Shown here: in pieces, positions 47,530 through 56,105 of the stretch
Layout of the letters: every line of letters begins with the position of its first letter
How positions within the stretch are numbered: position 1 is the stretch's first letter
DNA from: Rhizobium sp. SSA_523
GTDB lineage: Bacteria > Pseudomonadota > Alphaproteobacteria > Rhizobiales > Rhizobiaceae
Assembly (NCBI RefSeq): GCF_030435705.1
Contig: NZ_CP129382.1
Location: 3,156,501-3,220,500 of the forward strand
Direction of reading: 5' to 3'
DNA length: 64,000 nt
Notes under the pieces: model-generated
Seen by the model: only the letters and a program-made list of their open reading frames with translations
Told to the model about the DNA's origin: nothing
Database searches by the model: none
Program-made: the position numbers and the translations under genes

Positions 47530-48756
47530 TTGAAGAAGAGACCCGAGCGGCAAGAGCCGCGCAGCGCAAAAGGCAAGAGCAATCCCGGTTCGCGGCGCGA
47601 CGGCCCGTCCGGGCCCTCGCGGCAGCGGGAAAAGCCGCAGGCCGGAGCGTTCGCAGGCGCAACAGCCAAATCCGGACCAGCGAGGTCTGGATCAGCGAAA
47701 CCCGCCACAGCCAAGGCCGCCACAGCCAGGCCCGCCACAAACAGGCCATCATCCCCACAGGCGCCAAGGCCGGTGCCGGCCAAGGCGGTTCCGGCCGGGC
47801 CGACGATTGCGGAACAGCGCCCGCTGATCACGCGCGAAGGCTTTCTGCCGGCCGAGCGCGTGCCGGTCATCCTGGAATCCTCCAGCGCCGGCGAGTTCCA
47901 CCTGATCGACAGCGGTGCCGGCTTGAAGCTCGAGCAATACGGTCCCTATCGCATCGTCCGGCCGGAGGCGCAGGCCCTGTGGCAGCCCTCGCTGCCCGCC
48001 CATATCTGGGACAAGGCCGATGCGGTCTTCACCGGCGATACGGATGAGGACGGCATGGGCCGCTGGCGCTTTCCGCGGGAGGCGCTGGGCGAGACCTGGC
48101 CAATGTCCCTGCTCGGCGTGGATTTCCTCGGACGCTTCACCTCCTTCCGCCATGTCGGCGTGTTTCCGGAGCAGATCGTCCATTGGGCCTGGGTCAAGGA
48201 GAAGGCGGAACAGGCGGGACGGCCTTTGAAGGTGCTGAACCTGTTCGGCTATACGGGTGTCGCCTCGCTGGTGGCTGCCGCAGCCGGCGCCGAGGTGACG
48301 CATGTCGACGCCTCGAAAAAAGCGATCGCCTGGGCCCGCGAGAACCAGTCGCTGGCTGGACTGGACCGCGCGCCCATCCGGTGGATCTGCGAGGATGCGA
48401 TGAAATTCATCCTGCGCGAGGAACGGCGCGGCAGCCGCTATGACATCATCCTGGCCGATCCACCGAAATTCGGACGCGGGCCAAATGGTGAAGTCTTCCA
48501 TCTCTTCGAACAATTGCCGCATATGCTGGATATCTGCCGGGAAATCCTGGCGCCGAAAGCCACCGGCCTGGTGCTCACGGCCTATTCCATTCGCGCAAGC
48601 TTCTTTTCCATCCATGAACTCATGCGCGAAACCATGCGCGGTGCCGGCGGGGTGGTGGAATCGGGCGAACTGGTCATCCGCGAAGCCGGAGCCGACGGAC
48701 AGGACAAAGGCCGCGCCCTTTCCACATCCCTTTTCAGCCGCTGGGTGAGCCAATGA
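47530..48756 (+). CDS. Class I SAM-dependent rRNA methyltransferase (RlmI/YccW-like)
   Basis: This protein of about 408 residues is related to 23S rRNA m5C methyltransferases. The core starts at about ITREGFLPAERVPVIL, with VLNLFGYTGVASLVAAAAG (motif I), HVDASKKAIAWARENQ (motif II) and ILADPPKFGRGPNGEVFH (DPPK catalytic-side motif). The first ~110 residues are Lys/Pro/Ala-rich and low complexity (KPATAKAATARPATNRPSS), possibly an RNA-binding tail. TTG 47530 is my start guess; the true start is uncertain. Overlaps the next methyltransferase gene by 4 bp. Confidence 0.8.
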   Translation: MKKRPERQEPRSAKGKSNPGSRRDGPSGPSRQREKPQAGAFAGATAKSGPARSGSAKPATAKAATARPATNRPSSPQAPRPVPAKAVPAGPTIAEQRPLITREGFLPAERVPVILESSSAGEFHLIDSGAGLKLEQYGPYRIVRPEAQALWQPSLPAHIWDKADAVFTGDTDEDGMGRWRFPREALGETWPMSLLGVDFLGRFTSFRHVGVFPEQIVHWAWVKEKAEQAGRPLKVLNLFGYTGVASLVAAAAGAEVTHVDASKKAIAWARENQSLAGLDRAPIRWICEDAMKFILREERRGSRYDIILADPPKFGRGPNGEVFHLFEQLPHMLDICREILAPKATGLVLTAYSIRASFFSIHELMRETMRGAGGVVESGELVIREAGADGQDKGRALSTSLFSRWVSQ

Positions 48757-49610
48757 CCGATTTCGACCGCAGAGCAACGAACCGGAGAGTGGGCCAGGTC
48801 AAGGAAATCACCAGCCTCACCAATCCGATCATCAAGGATATCAAGACGCTGACCAATAAGAAGGACCGCGAGGAAAGCGGCACCTTCATGGCGGAGGGTC
48901 TGAAGCTGGTGATCGATGCCATCGAACTCGGCTGGGATATCCGCACGCTCGTCTATGCCAAGAATGCCAAGGGCAAGCCGCTGGTCGAGCAGGTTGCGGC
49001 AAAGACGGTCGCGCGGGGCGGGCTCGTTCTGGAGGTCAGCGAGAAAGTGCTCTCCTCCATCACCCGCCGCGATAATCCGCAAATGGTCGTCGGCATATTC
49101 GAGCAGCGCTTGCAGCGCCTCGATGGTCTCGTGCTGCAGCCGGGCGAGACGATCGTCGCCCTCGACCGGGTGCGCGATCCCGGCAATCTCGGCACGATCA
49201 TCCGCACTGCCGATGCCGCCGGCGCTTCCGGTGTCGTGCTGGTCGGCGAATGCACCGATCCCTTTTCCATCGAGACGATCCGCGCCACCATGGGCTCCGT
49301 CTTCGCCATGCCGCTCTACCGGGCCTCGCCGGCTGAATTCCTGGCCTGGAGCAAAACCAGCCGCGGCCAGGTGGTCGCGACGCATCTGGCGGGTGCCGTC
49401 GATTACCGGACCATTGATTATCGTGCCAAGCCGACCATTCTGCTGATGGGCAACGAACAGTCCGGCCTGCCGGATGACCTGGCGCGCGCGGCCGATCGCC
49501 TGGCGCGCATTCCGCAGCAGGGCAGGGCGGATTCCCTCAATCTTGCCGTCGCCAGTGCCGTCATGCTTTTCGAAGCGCGTCGCCATCTGCTGACGCTGGA
49601 GGCGAAATGA
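48753..49610 (+). CDS. TrmH (SpoU) family RNA 2'-O-methyltransferase
   Basis: This 285-residue protein has an N-terminal RNA-binding substrate domain ([32 protein letters not shown]) and the SpoU trefoil-knot domain: motif 1 [26 protein letters not shown], motif 2 [14 protein letters not shown], motif 3 [22 protein letters not shown]. It starts inside the preceding stop codon (4-bp overlap) and its own end overlaps lspA by 4 bp, so three genes are coupled. rRNA 2'-O-methylation is likely; exact site unknown. Confidence 0.88.
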   Translation: MTDFDRRATNRRVGQVKEITSLTNPIIKDIKTLTNKKDREESGTFMAEGLKLVIDAIELGWDIRTLVYAKNAKGKPLVEQVAAKTVARGGLVLEVSEKVLSSITRRDNPQMVVGIFEQRLQRLDGLVLQPGETIVALDRVRDPGNLGTIIRTADAAGASGVVLVGECTDPFSIETIRATMGSVFAMPLYRASPAEFLAWSKTSRGQVVATHLAGAVDYRTIDYRAKPTILLMGNEQSGLPDDLARAADRLARIPQQGRADSLNLAVASAVMLFEARRHLLTLEAK

Positions 49611-50122
49611 CCGATACCCGCACGCACACTGCGACATCCGCCCGCCCCACCCTGTTCTCGCGGCCGGTACCGATCATGATTTTCGTGATCCTGGCGGTGC
49701 TGGCAGACCAGCTGATCAAGGTCGCGGTGGAAGCCTATCTTCCGCTGCGCGAGGCGGTGCCGGTGGCTCCCTTCCTCGCCCTCTACCGCACCTATAATCT
49801 GGGTGTCGCCTTTTCCATGCTTGACCACCTGGATGGCTGGTTCATCGTCGGCATGCGGCTGGTCATCGTCGTCTTCGTGCTGTGGCTCTGGCGGCGAACG
49901 CCCAAGGATCGCCCCTTCGCGCATGCCGGTTTCGCCCTCATCATCGCCGGTGCGTTGGGCAATATCCTGGACCGTCTGTTTTACGGCCATGTGGTCGATT
50001 ACGTGCTCTTCTACACGCAGACCTGGTCCTTTGCGGTCTTCAACCTCGCCGACAGCTTCATCACCATAGGGGCGGGATGCGTCATCCTGGACGAGATCCT
50101 CTCCATCCGCCGCCGCCCGTGA
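49607..50122 (+). CDS. lspA: Lipoprotein signal peptidase (signal peptidase II)
   Basis: This 171-residue four-helix inner-membrane aspartic protease cleaves prolipoprotein signal peptides after lipidation. Catalytic aspartates are Asp131 in GHVVDYV and Asp149 in FNLADSF, each within conserved segments ([20 protein letters not shown]). The gene overlaps the upstream SpoU gene by 4 bp. Helices begin near residues 22-40, 75-97, 108-120 and 147-165. Confidence 0.95.
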   Translation: MTDTRTHTATSARPTLFSRPVPIMIFVILAVLADQLIKVAVEAYLPLREAVPVAPFLALYRTYNLGVAFSMLDHLDGWFIVGMRLVIVVFVLWLWRRTPKDRPFAHAGFALIIAGALGNILDRLFYGHVVDYVLFYTQTWSFAVFNLADSFITIGAGCVILDEILSIRRRP

Positions 50123-50179
50123 TGCCGGCGCTGCGACCATCGTAACACATCTTAAGGATTCCGGTGGTAGAACACGCGC

Positions 50180-52468
50180 ATGCGTGATCTTGCCGATCTT
50201 CATGACCACCTTCGCAAGTCATTCGGCCAGAAGAGTTGGACCGATGGCGAGACATCTGCGCCATCCGATGCGCCGCCCGCGCTATCCGCCCTAGACGCGC
50301 CATCCGTCCCAAACGCGCCATCCCCCCGGGGCAATGCGGCATCAGCCCAGACTGTTCTAAGTTCCCTTCTCGCCAGGATTGGCGCCTTCAGCCGCTTTGC
50401 GCCGCTGGGCCAGGAGACCGAGCCCCTGGCGGGCGAGCGGACCGTTAGAGAGCGAGACGTTAAAGAGCGAGACGTTGAAGAAAGATCCGGTGGAGCGCAT
50501 GACGATGACGGGGCGCTTGTCTCCGTCAACCCGCAACATGTTCTGGACAGTCTTGACCTGATTGCGCTTCCGGCCATTCTGCGGCAAAGCGATGGTCGGA
50601 TCCGGGGCGCCAATGCGGCCTTCCGCAGCCTGATCGGCACCAGGAGGGTCGAGGGTCAGACCCCTGAGACGCTCAGCTCCGACACGCTTAGCCCCGAGAC
50701 GCTGAGCCCCGAGACGCTCAGCCTGGAGATGCTTGGCCTCTCGCCGCCGCCTGCACCTGCGCAGCAGAGCTGCGATGTGGAATATGTCTCGCCGGAGGGC
50801 TATCGCATTCTGCTCTGGCAGGATGTCATGGTGCGGGACGCCCAGAGCGGCGATCGGCTCATCCTCAGCCAGATCCGCGATGTGACTGCCGAGCGCGGAA
50901 CCGCCCGGACGCGGGAGGAGGCGCGCATCCAGGCCGAAGAGGCGAGCGCGGCAAAGAGCCGCCAGCTTGCAACTGTGGTGCATGAACTTCGAACGCCGTT
51001 GAACGGCATTCTCGGCATGAGCCAGCTGTTGAACCAGACCGCGCTGACGCTCGAGCAGAAGAATTACATCGGAGGCATTCGCCAGGCGGGCTCGGCCCTG
51101 GCCCAGCTGGTGGACGATCTTCTCGATTATGCCACCATCGAAGCGGGCCGCTTCCGGTTGAACAGCCGTGCGGAAAACCTCCGGCAGCTCCTGGAAAGCG
51201 TCGTCGAGATGCTGGCGCCGCGCGCGCATGAAAAAGGAATCGAGATCGGCGCGACCGTTGCACATGATGTTCCCGGCCTGATGGATTTCGATTCCGGCCG
51301 GCTGCGGCAGGTGCTGTTCAACGTCATCGGCAATGCCGTCAAGTTCACGACGAGCGGCGGGGTGCTGATCCGGGTGAGCCTCGACAGCCCGGATATCGTC
51401 ATCACCGTTGCCGATACGGGCCCCGGTCTTTCGAAAGACGAGCAGGCCCGCCTGTTCCAGGATTTCGAACAGACCGGCAGCGCGATGGAACGAAGCGGCG
51501 GAACCGGTCTTGGCCTGTCGATCTCGGCGCGCATCCTGACCGAGTTGGGCGGCGCATTGTCGCTGGTCAGCGAAAAGGGCAGGGGTACCACTTTCTCCAT
51601 CCGCTTCCCCGCAAGCCCCGTGGAGGGCGGCAAGGAGGGAAGCGACAGGATGCTGTGGTTGCGATCCTCGCGCGTCCTTCTGGTGGCGCCGGCAGGACCG
51701 GTTGCGACGACAACGCTTTCGACGATCGAGACGCTGGGTGGGCGGGGGCGTCATGCCAGGAGCATTGCCGAGGCCAATCACCTCATCGAACAGTCCGATC
51801 GACAGGGAATGCGCTTTACCGATCTGGTGGTGGACCAGCGCGTGACCGATCCTGCCGAATTCACCGCGGCAGCCGATGCCTTGCGCCGGATCCTGCTCGT
51901 CAGCCCCGAGGAGCGCAATGCGCAGGCCGCCGATACCTATGATGCCTGGCTCATCCGGCCGATCCGCGAGCAATCGCTCGTGGATGTGCTGCGCGGTCAC
52001 CTGGGAGGCTCGTCGCTGCGCGCGCGGGCGCGTCACGTTTTGCCCAGCGCGGCTGAAACGGGGGAGCGGCGCGATCTGGGGCTGAGCGTGCTTCTGGCGG
52101 AAGACGATCCGGTGAGCGCCATGATGGTCGGGGCAATCCTGCGCAAGGCGGGATGTACCGTGCAACCGGTTCACGATCTCGCTGGCCTCAGGGCCGTCCT
52201 GTCAGGCGCCCATAGCCTCGACCTCGTGATTTCCGACATTCACTTGCCTGACGGCACCGTAGAAGAAATCCTGCCCCTGCTGGCCGGCCAGACCGGCGCC
52301 GGCCCTCTGCCGCTCCTGGTCATGAGCGGCGAGACCAATCCGGAGGTCAAACAGAAAATCCTGGCAAAGGGCGCCCGAAGGGTCCTGCAAAAGCCGGTCG
52401 ATCCGCAGCACCTCCTGGACGAGATGCGTCTTGTGCTTGCCGGACTGGATCGCCGGCACGCGTCATAG
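50180..52468 (+). CDS. Soluble hybrid sensor histidine kinase
   Basis: This is a 762-residue protein with no transmembrane segment. The first 120 residues are low complexity (APSDAPPALSALDAPS, repeated ERDV units). A PAS-like domain spans about 118-240 and is interrupted by five PETLS-type repeats. HisKA has His268 in VVHELRTPLNGILGMS; HATPase motifs follow, with N-box-like NVIGNAVKFT and ADTGPGL and GTGLGLSI. A divergent internal receiver-like region is followed by a C-terminal receiver (LSVLLAEDDP, then DLVISDIHLPDG with phospho-Asp, and LQKPVD). Signal unknown. Confidence 0.88.
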   Translation: MRDLADLHDHLRKSFGQKSWTDGETSAPSDAPPALSALDAPSVPNAPSPRGNAASAQTVLSSLLARIGAFSRFAPLGQETEPLAGERTVRERDVKERDVEERSGGAHDDDGALVSVNPQHVLDSLDLIALPAILRQSDGRIRGANAAFRSLIGTRRVEGQTPETLSSDTLSPETLSPETLSLEMLGLSPPPAPAQQSCDVEYVSPEGYRILLWQDVMVRDAQSGDRLILSQIRDVTAERGTARTREEARIQAEEASAAKSRQLATVVHELRTPLNGILGMSQLLNQTALTLEQKNYIGGIRQAGSALAQLVDDLLDYATIEAGRFRLNSRAENLRQLLESVVEMLAPRAHEKGIEIGATVAHDVPGLMDFDSGRLRQVLFNVIGNAVKFTTSGGVLIRVSLDSPDIVITVADTGPGLSKDEQARLFQDFEQTGSAMERSGGTGLGLSISARILTELGGALSLVSEKGRGTTFSIRFPASPVEGGKEGSDRMLWLRSSRVLLVAPAGPVATTTLSTIETLGGRGRHARSIAEANHLIEQSDRQGMRFTDLVVDQRVTDPAEFTAAADALRRILLVSPEERNAQAADTYDAWLIRPIREQSLVDVLRGHLGGSSLRARARHVLPSAAETGERRDLGLSVLLAEDDPVSAMMVGAILRKAGCTVQPVHDLAGLRAVLSGAHSLDLVISDIHLPDGTVEEILPLLAGQTGAGPLPLLVMSGETNPEVKQKILAKGARRVLQKPVDPQHLLDEMRLVLAGLDRRHAS
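50663..50737 (+). repeat. 15-bp tandem repeats inside the hybrid kinase gene
   Basis: Five 15-bp units at 50663-50677, 50678-50692, 50693-50707, 50708-50722 and 50723-50737 encode PETLS, SDTLS, PETLS, PETLS and LEMLG. A second 15-bp tandem run lies at 50444-50488 (VRERD, VKERD, VEERS). Unit length is a multiple of three, so copy-number change keeps the frame. Both tracts fall in the N-terminal sensing half. Confidence 0.85.
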
Positions 52469-52511
52469 TTCTTGTCATAATCCCGTCTCTGCCTCTATCA
52501 TCGCATCCGCT

Positions 52512-52529
52512 TTGTCACTTTCCTGTCGT
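52512..52529 (+). promoter_or_regulatory. PHO box upstream of olsB
   Basis: Heptamers TTGTCAC and CTGTCGT, starts exactly 11 bp apart, with TTTC between. This matches the spacing and core (TGTCA) of PhoB half-sites. It ends 46 bp before ATG 52576, leaving room for a promoter, and supports that start over the upstream ATG at 52543. olsB is PhoB-dependent in Sinorhizobium as I recall. Confidence 0.6.
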
Positions 52530-52575
52530 AGATTGGTGTTCTATGGGATCGACTACTGGAGACGGGCGAATTGCC

Positions 52576-53448
52576 ATGACAATCGACTTTCTGGAACGAG
52601 ATCCGTCTCTTGAGATGGAGAGAGCGCCGGCAATGCCGACGCCGGCGGAGGATGTCTTCGGTCGGATCGGCAGCCTGGAAACCCGGCTCGCCCGGACGGA
52701 GCGGGAAGTGGACGCCGCGCAGGCCCTGCGCTACCGCGTCTTCGTCGAGGAAATGCAGGCCCAGCTGCCTCCCGAGGCCATGCGCCGGCGTCGCGACATG
52801 GACCTGTTCGACGATATCTGTGACCACCTCCTTGTCGTCGACACGGCGCTCGAGGGCGATCCGGAAGACCAGATCGTCGGCACCTATCGCCTGCTGCGGC
52901 AGGATATCGCCATGGCCCATGGCGGCTTTTATTCGGCTTGTGAATTCGAGATCGGCCCGCTCTTGGAGCGCCATCCCGACAAGCGCTTCATGGAGCTCGG
53001 CCGGTCCTGTGTGCTGCCGCATTACCGCACCAAGCGTACTGTCGAACTCCTGTGGCAGGGCAATTGGGCCTATGCGCTGAAGCACAGAATGCATGCCATG
53101 TTCGGCTGCGCCTCCTTCCCCGGCATTCATCCGGAGCAACATGCGCTGGCGCTGTCCTTCCTCCACCAGTCGGTCCTCGCCAAGGGGGATTGGGCCGTCC
53201 AGGCAAGGCCGGAACTCTACCGTGAAATGGATCTGATGCCCCAGGAAGCGGTCAATCCGAAGCGGGCGCTGATGGCCCTGCCGCCGCTCATCAAGGGCTA
53301 TCTGCGGCTCGGCGCCATGGTGGGAGACGGCGCCGTGGTCGACAAGGCATTCAACACCACCGATGTTCTCGTGGTGCTGCCGATCGAATCCATTTCCGGT
53401 CGATACATCAATTACTACGGGGCCGATGCCGGCCGGTTTGCCAGCTGA
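52576..53448 (+). CDS. olsB: L-ornithine N-alpha-acyltransferase (ornithine lipid biosynthesis)
   Basis: This 290-residue GNAT-fold enzyme transfers a 3-hydroxyacyl group from acyl-ACP to ornithine, the first step of ornithine-lipid synthesis, paired with OlsA. Segments typical of OlsB: AAQALRYRVFVEEMQAQLP, FDDICDHLLVVD, IVGTYRLLRQDIA, FMELGRSCVLPHYRTKRT and FGCASFPGIHPEQ. It starts at ATG 52576 (MTIDFLERD); an upstream ATG at 52543 would lie inside the predicted Pho promoter. Ornithine lipids replace phospholipid when phosphate is scarce. Confidence 0.92.
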   Translation: MTIDFLERDPSLEMERAPAMPTPAEDVFGRIGSLETRLARTEREVDAAQALRYRVFVEEMQAQLPPEAMRRRRDMDLFDDICDHLLVVDTALEGDPEDQIVGTYRLLRQDIAMAHGGFYSACEFEIGPLLERHPDKRFMELGRSCVLPHYRTKRTVELLWQGNWAYALKHRMHAMFGCASFPGIHPEQHALALSFLHQSVLAKGDWAVQARPELYREMDLMPQEAVNPKRALMALPPLIKGYLRLGAMVGDGAVVDKAFNTTDVLVVLPIESISGRYINYYGADAGRFAS

Positions 53449-53610
53449 GCGTCGCCATCCATTCATTCCATCTTTGCACCGTCTCGGCGGGGATGGTCGG
53501 CCGACATGGGATATCAAGAACCGACACGCGCTGACGAGGACGGGTTGGGGCCGTAACAGGCCTGACTCGTCTGCTCAGCGTCTCACGGGTGAGGGAATGG
53601 ATCCTTGGAC

Positions 53611-53632
53611 GGGCTGACGCAGCGGTCAGCCC
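53611..53632. terminator. Hairpin between olsB and malic enzyme gene
   Basis: GGGCTGAC and GTCAGCCC form an 8-bp stem with a 6-nt loop (GCAGCG) in the 226-bp convergent gap. No T run follows in either direction, so it would be a factor-dependent or weak terminator. The rest of the gap holds no gene. Confidence 0.4.
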
Positions 53633-53674
53633 ATCCGGATCCCTCAAACTCATGCCGAACGCCGCCGTGGCGGT

Positions 53675-55972
53675 TCACGTTCCGGCATTATAGGCGGCGA
53701 TTGCTGCCATGTTCAGAATATCGCTATCCTTGGCGCCCATGGAGGTGATCTGCACCGACTTGTCCAGCCCGACCAGAAGCGGGCCGATCAGCGTCGATCC
53801 TCCGAGTTCCTGCAGCATCCGCGTCGAGATGGCGGCGGAATGAATGGCCGGCATGACCAGGACATTGGCCGTGCCGGATAGCCGGCAGAACGGATACTGC
53901 TCCATCCGCGCGGCGCTGAGGGCAATGTCGGCTCCCATCTCGCCATCATATTCGAAATCCAGGCGGCGTCCGTCGAGGATCTTCACGGCCTCGCGGACCC
54001 GTTCCGAGCGCTCGCCGCGCGGCTGGCCGAAGGTCGAGTAGGCGAGCATGGCCACCCGCGGCTCATAGCCCATGCGGCGGGCCATCCGCGCGGCTTCGCA
54101 GGCAATATCGGCCAGGTCTTCGGCCGAGGGCATGTCATGGACAGCCGTATCGGTGACGAAGACGGTACGGCCGCGCGAGACGAGGATCGAGACGCCGATG
54201 ACCTTATGGCCAGGTTTGGCGTCGATGCAGCGGCGCACATCCGACAGGGCCGTCGCATAATTGCGGGTCGTTCCGGTGACCATGGCATCGGCATCGCCCA
54301 GCGCCACCATGCAGGCGGCGAAGTGGTTTCGGTCATTGTGGATGAGGCGCTGCACGTCGCGCAGAAGATAGCCTTCGCGCTGCAGCCTGGCGTAGAGATA
54401 ATCGATATAGGCTTCGACGCGTGTCGAAAGCCGGGCATTGACGATTTCGATGCCCGGCCGTTCCAGCTCGATTCCGGCGCGCTCCGCGGTGGAGCGGATC
54501 ACGTCGTCGCGGCCAAGCAGGATGGCGGTGCCGAGGCCCTGGGCGATGAAGGAGACGGCCGCCCGCATGACCTGCTCCTCCTCGGCTTCGGCAAAGACGA
54601 CCCGCTTCGGCCGGCGGCGCACCTGCTCGTAAATGCCCTGCGTCGTGGCGGCGATCGGATCGCGGCGGGCCGACAGTTCCCGTCCATAGGCTTCCAGGTC
54701 TTCGATCACCCGCCGTGCGGCGCCGCTCTCGATCGCGGCTCGCGCAACGGCAACCGGAATGGCGGAGATCAGGCGGGGGTCGAAGGGAACGGGAATGATA
54801 TAATTCGGCCCGAACCGCGGGCGAACGCCCTGATAGGCGGCCGCGACATCATCCGGCACATCTTCGCGCGCCAGATCGGCCAGAGCCTGGGCCGCGGCGA
54901 TCTTCATGGCATCATTGATCTGCCGCGCCCGCACATCCAGGGCGCCGCGGAAGATATAGGGAAAGCCGAGCACGTTGTTGACCTGGTTCGGGTAATCCGA
55001 CCGGCCCGTCGCCATGATGGCATCATCGCGAATGCGCGCTACTTCCTCCGGGGTGATCTCCGGGTCGGGATTGGCCATGGCAAAGATGATCGGCCGCTCG
55101 GCCATGGAGCGGATCATCTCTTCGGTGAAAGCACCCTTCTGGGACAGGCCGAAGACGACATCGGCGCCGGCCATCGCCTCTTCAAGCGTCCGGTGATCGG
55201 TCGTCACCGCATGGGCGCTTTTCCACTGGTTCATCCCTTCCGTGCGGCCCTGGTAGATGACGCCTTTGGTGTCGCAGAGAAGGATGTTGTCGGGATTGAA
55301 GCCCATCGCCTTGATGAGTTCGATGCAGGCAATGGCGGCGGCACCGGCGCCGTTGCACACGAGCCTGGTCGTCTTCAGGTCGCGGCCCGTCAGTTCCAGG
55401 GCGTTGATCAGGCCCGCCGCGGCGATGATTGCCGTGCCATGCTGGTCATCATGGAAAACCGGAATGTCCATGAGCTCGCGCAGGCGGCTTTCGATGATGA
55501 AGCATTCCGGAGCCTTGATATCCTCCAGATTGATGCCGCCGAAGGAAGGCCCCAGATAGCGGACGCAGTTGATGAATTCCTCGACATTTTCCGTATCGAC
55601 CTCCAGATCGATGGAATCGACATCGGCAAAGCGCTTGAACAGGACCGATTTGCCTTCCATCACCGGCTTGGATGCCAGAGCGCCCAGATTGCCGAGACCC
55701 AGAATGGCGGTGCCGTTGGAAATCACCGCAACCATATTGCCGCGCGTCGTGTAGTCATAGGCCGTTGCCGGATCGGCGGCGATGGCCTTGACCGGAACGG
55801 CGACGCCGGGAGAATAGGCGAGCGAGAGGTCCCGCTGGGTCGCCATCGGCTTGGTCGGCATGATTTCCAGCTTGCCGGGACGGCCGCTGCTGTGGAAATC
55901 AAGCGCTTCCTGTTCCGTCACCGATGCGCGCTTGCGAGGTGCCCCTTCCGCGATACCGCTGTCCTTCACCAT
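53675..55972 (-). CDS. maeB: NADP-dependent malic enzyme with C-terminal phosphotransacetylase-like domain
   Basis: This 765-residue chimera carries the malic enzyme (about 1-430) and a phosphotransacetylase-like domain (about 440-765), as in rhizobial Tme/Dme. Malic enzyme motifs: [58 protein letters not shown]. The PTA part has [15 protein letters not shown] and [22 protein letters not shown]. The start is ATG 55972 (MVKDSG) behind GGAGGAG; in Rhizobiaceae an NADP-type (Tme) and an NAD-type (Dme) are distinguished only by biochemistry. It is divergent from mutS. Confidence 0.93.
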   Translation of the reverse strand: MVKDSGIAEGAPRKRASVTEQEALDFHSSGRPGKLEIMPTKPMATQRDLSLAYSPGVAVPVKAIAADPATAYDYTTRGNMVAVISNGTAILGLGNLGALASKPVMEGKSVLFKRFADVDSIDLEVDTENVEEFINCVRYLGPSFGGINLEDIKAPECFIIESRLRELMDIPVFHDDQHGTAIIAAAGLINALELTGRDLKTTRLVCNGAGAAAIACIELIKAMGFNPDNILLCDTKGVIYQGRTEGMNQWKSAHAVTTDHRTLEEAMAGADVVFGLSQKGAFTEEMIRSMAERPIIFAMANPDPEITPEEVARIRDDAIMATGRSDYPNQVNNVLGFPYIFRGALDVRARQINDAMKIAAAQALADLAREDVPDDVAAAYQGVRPRFGPNYIIPVPFDPRLISAIPVAVARAAIESGAARRVIEDLEAYGRELSARRDPIAATTQGIYEQVRRRPKRVVFAEAEEEQVMRAAVSFIAQGLGTAILLGRDDVIRSTAERAGIELERPGIEIVNARLSTRVEAYIDYLYARLQREGYLLRDVQRLIHNDRNHFAACMVALGDADAMVTGTTRNYATALSDVRRCIDAKPGHKVIGVSILVSRGRTVFVTDTAVHDMPSAEDLADIACEAARMARRMGYEPRVAMLAYSTFGQPRGERSERVREAVKILDGRRLDFEYDGEMGADIALSAARMEQYPFCRLSGTANVLVMPAIHSAAISTRMLQELGGSTLIGPLLVGLDKSVQITSMGAKDSDILNMAAIAAYNAGT

Positions 55973-56105
55973 GTCTCCTCCAGCATGTTGTGGGCATCCG
56001 GCAAAGCTCGGACGCACTCTGTTGTCTTGTCGGGGGAATAATCGATAAGGTCGCGGCCCCAACCGCGCAACAGAAAACGGGCCACACGCTTTTGGAACCA
56101 CGCTC

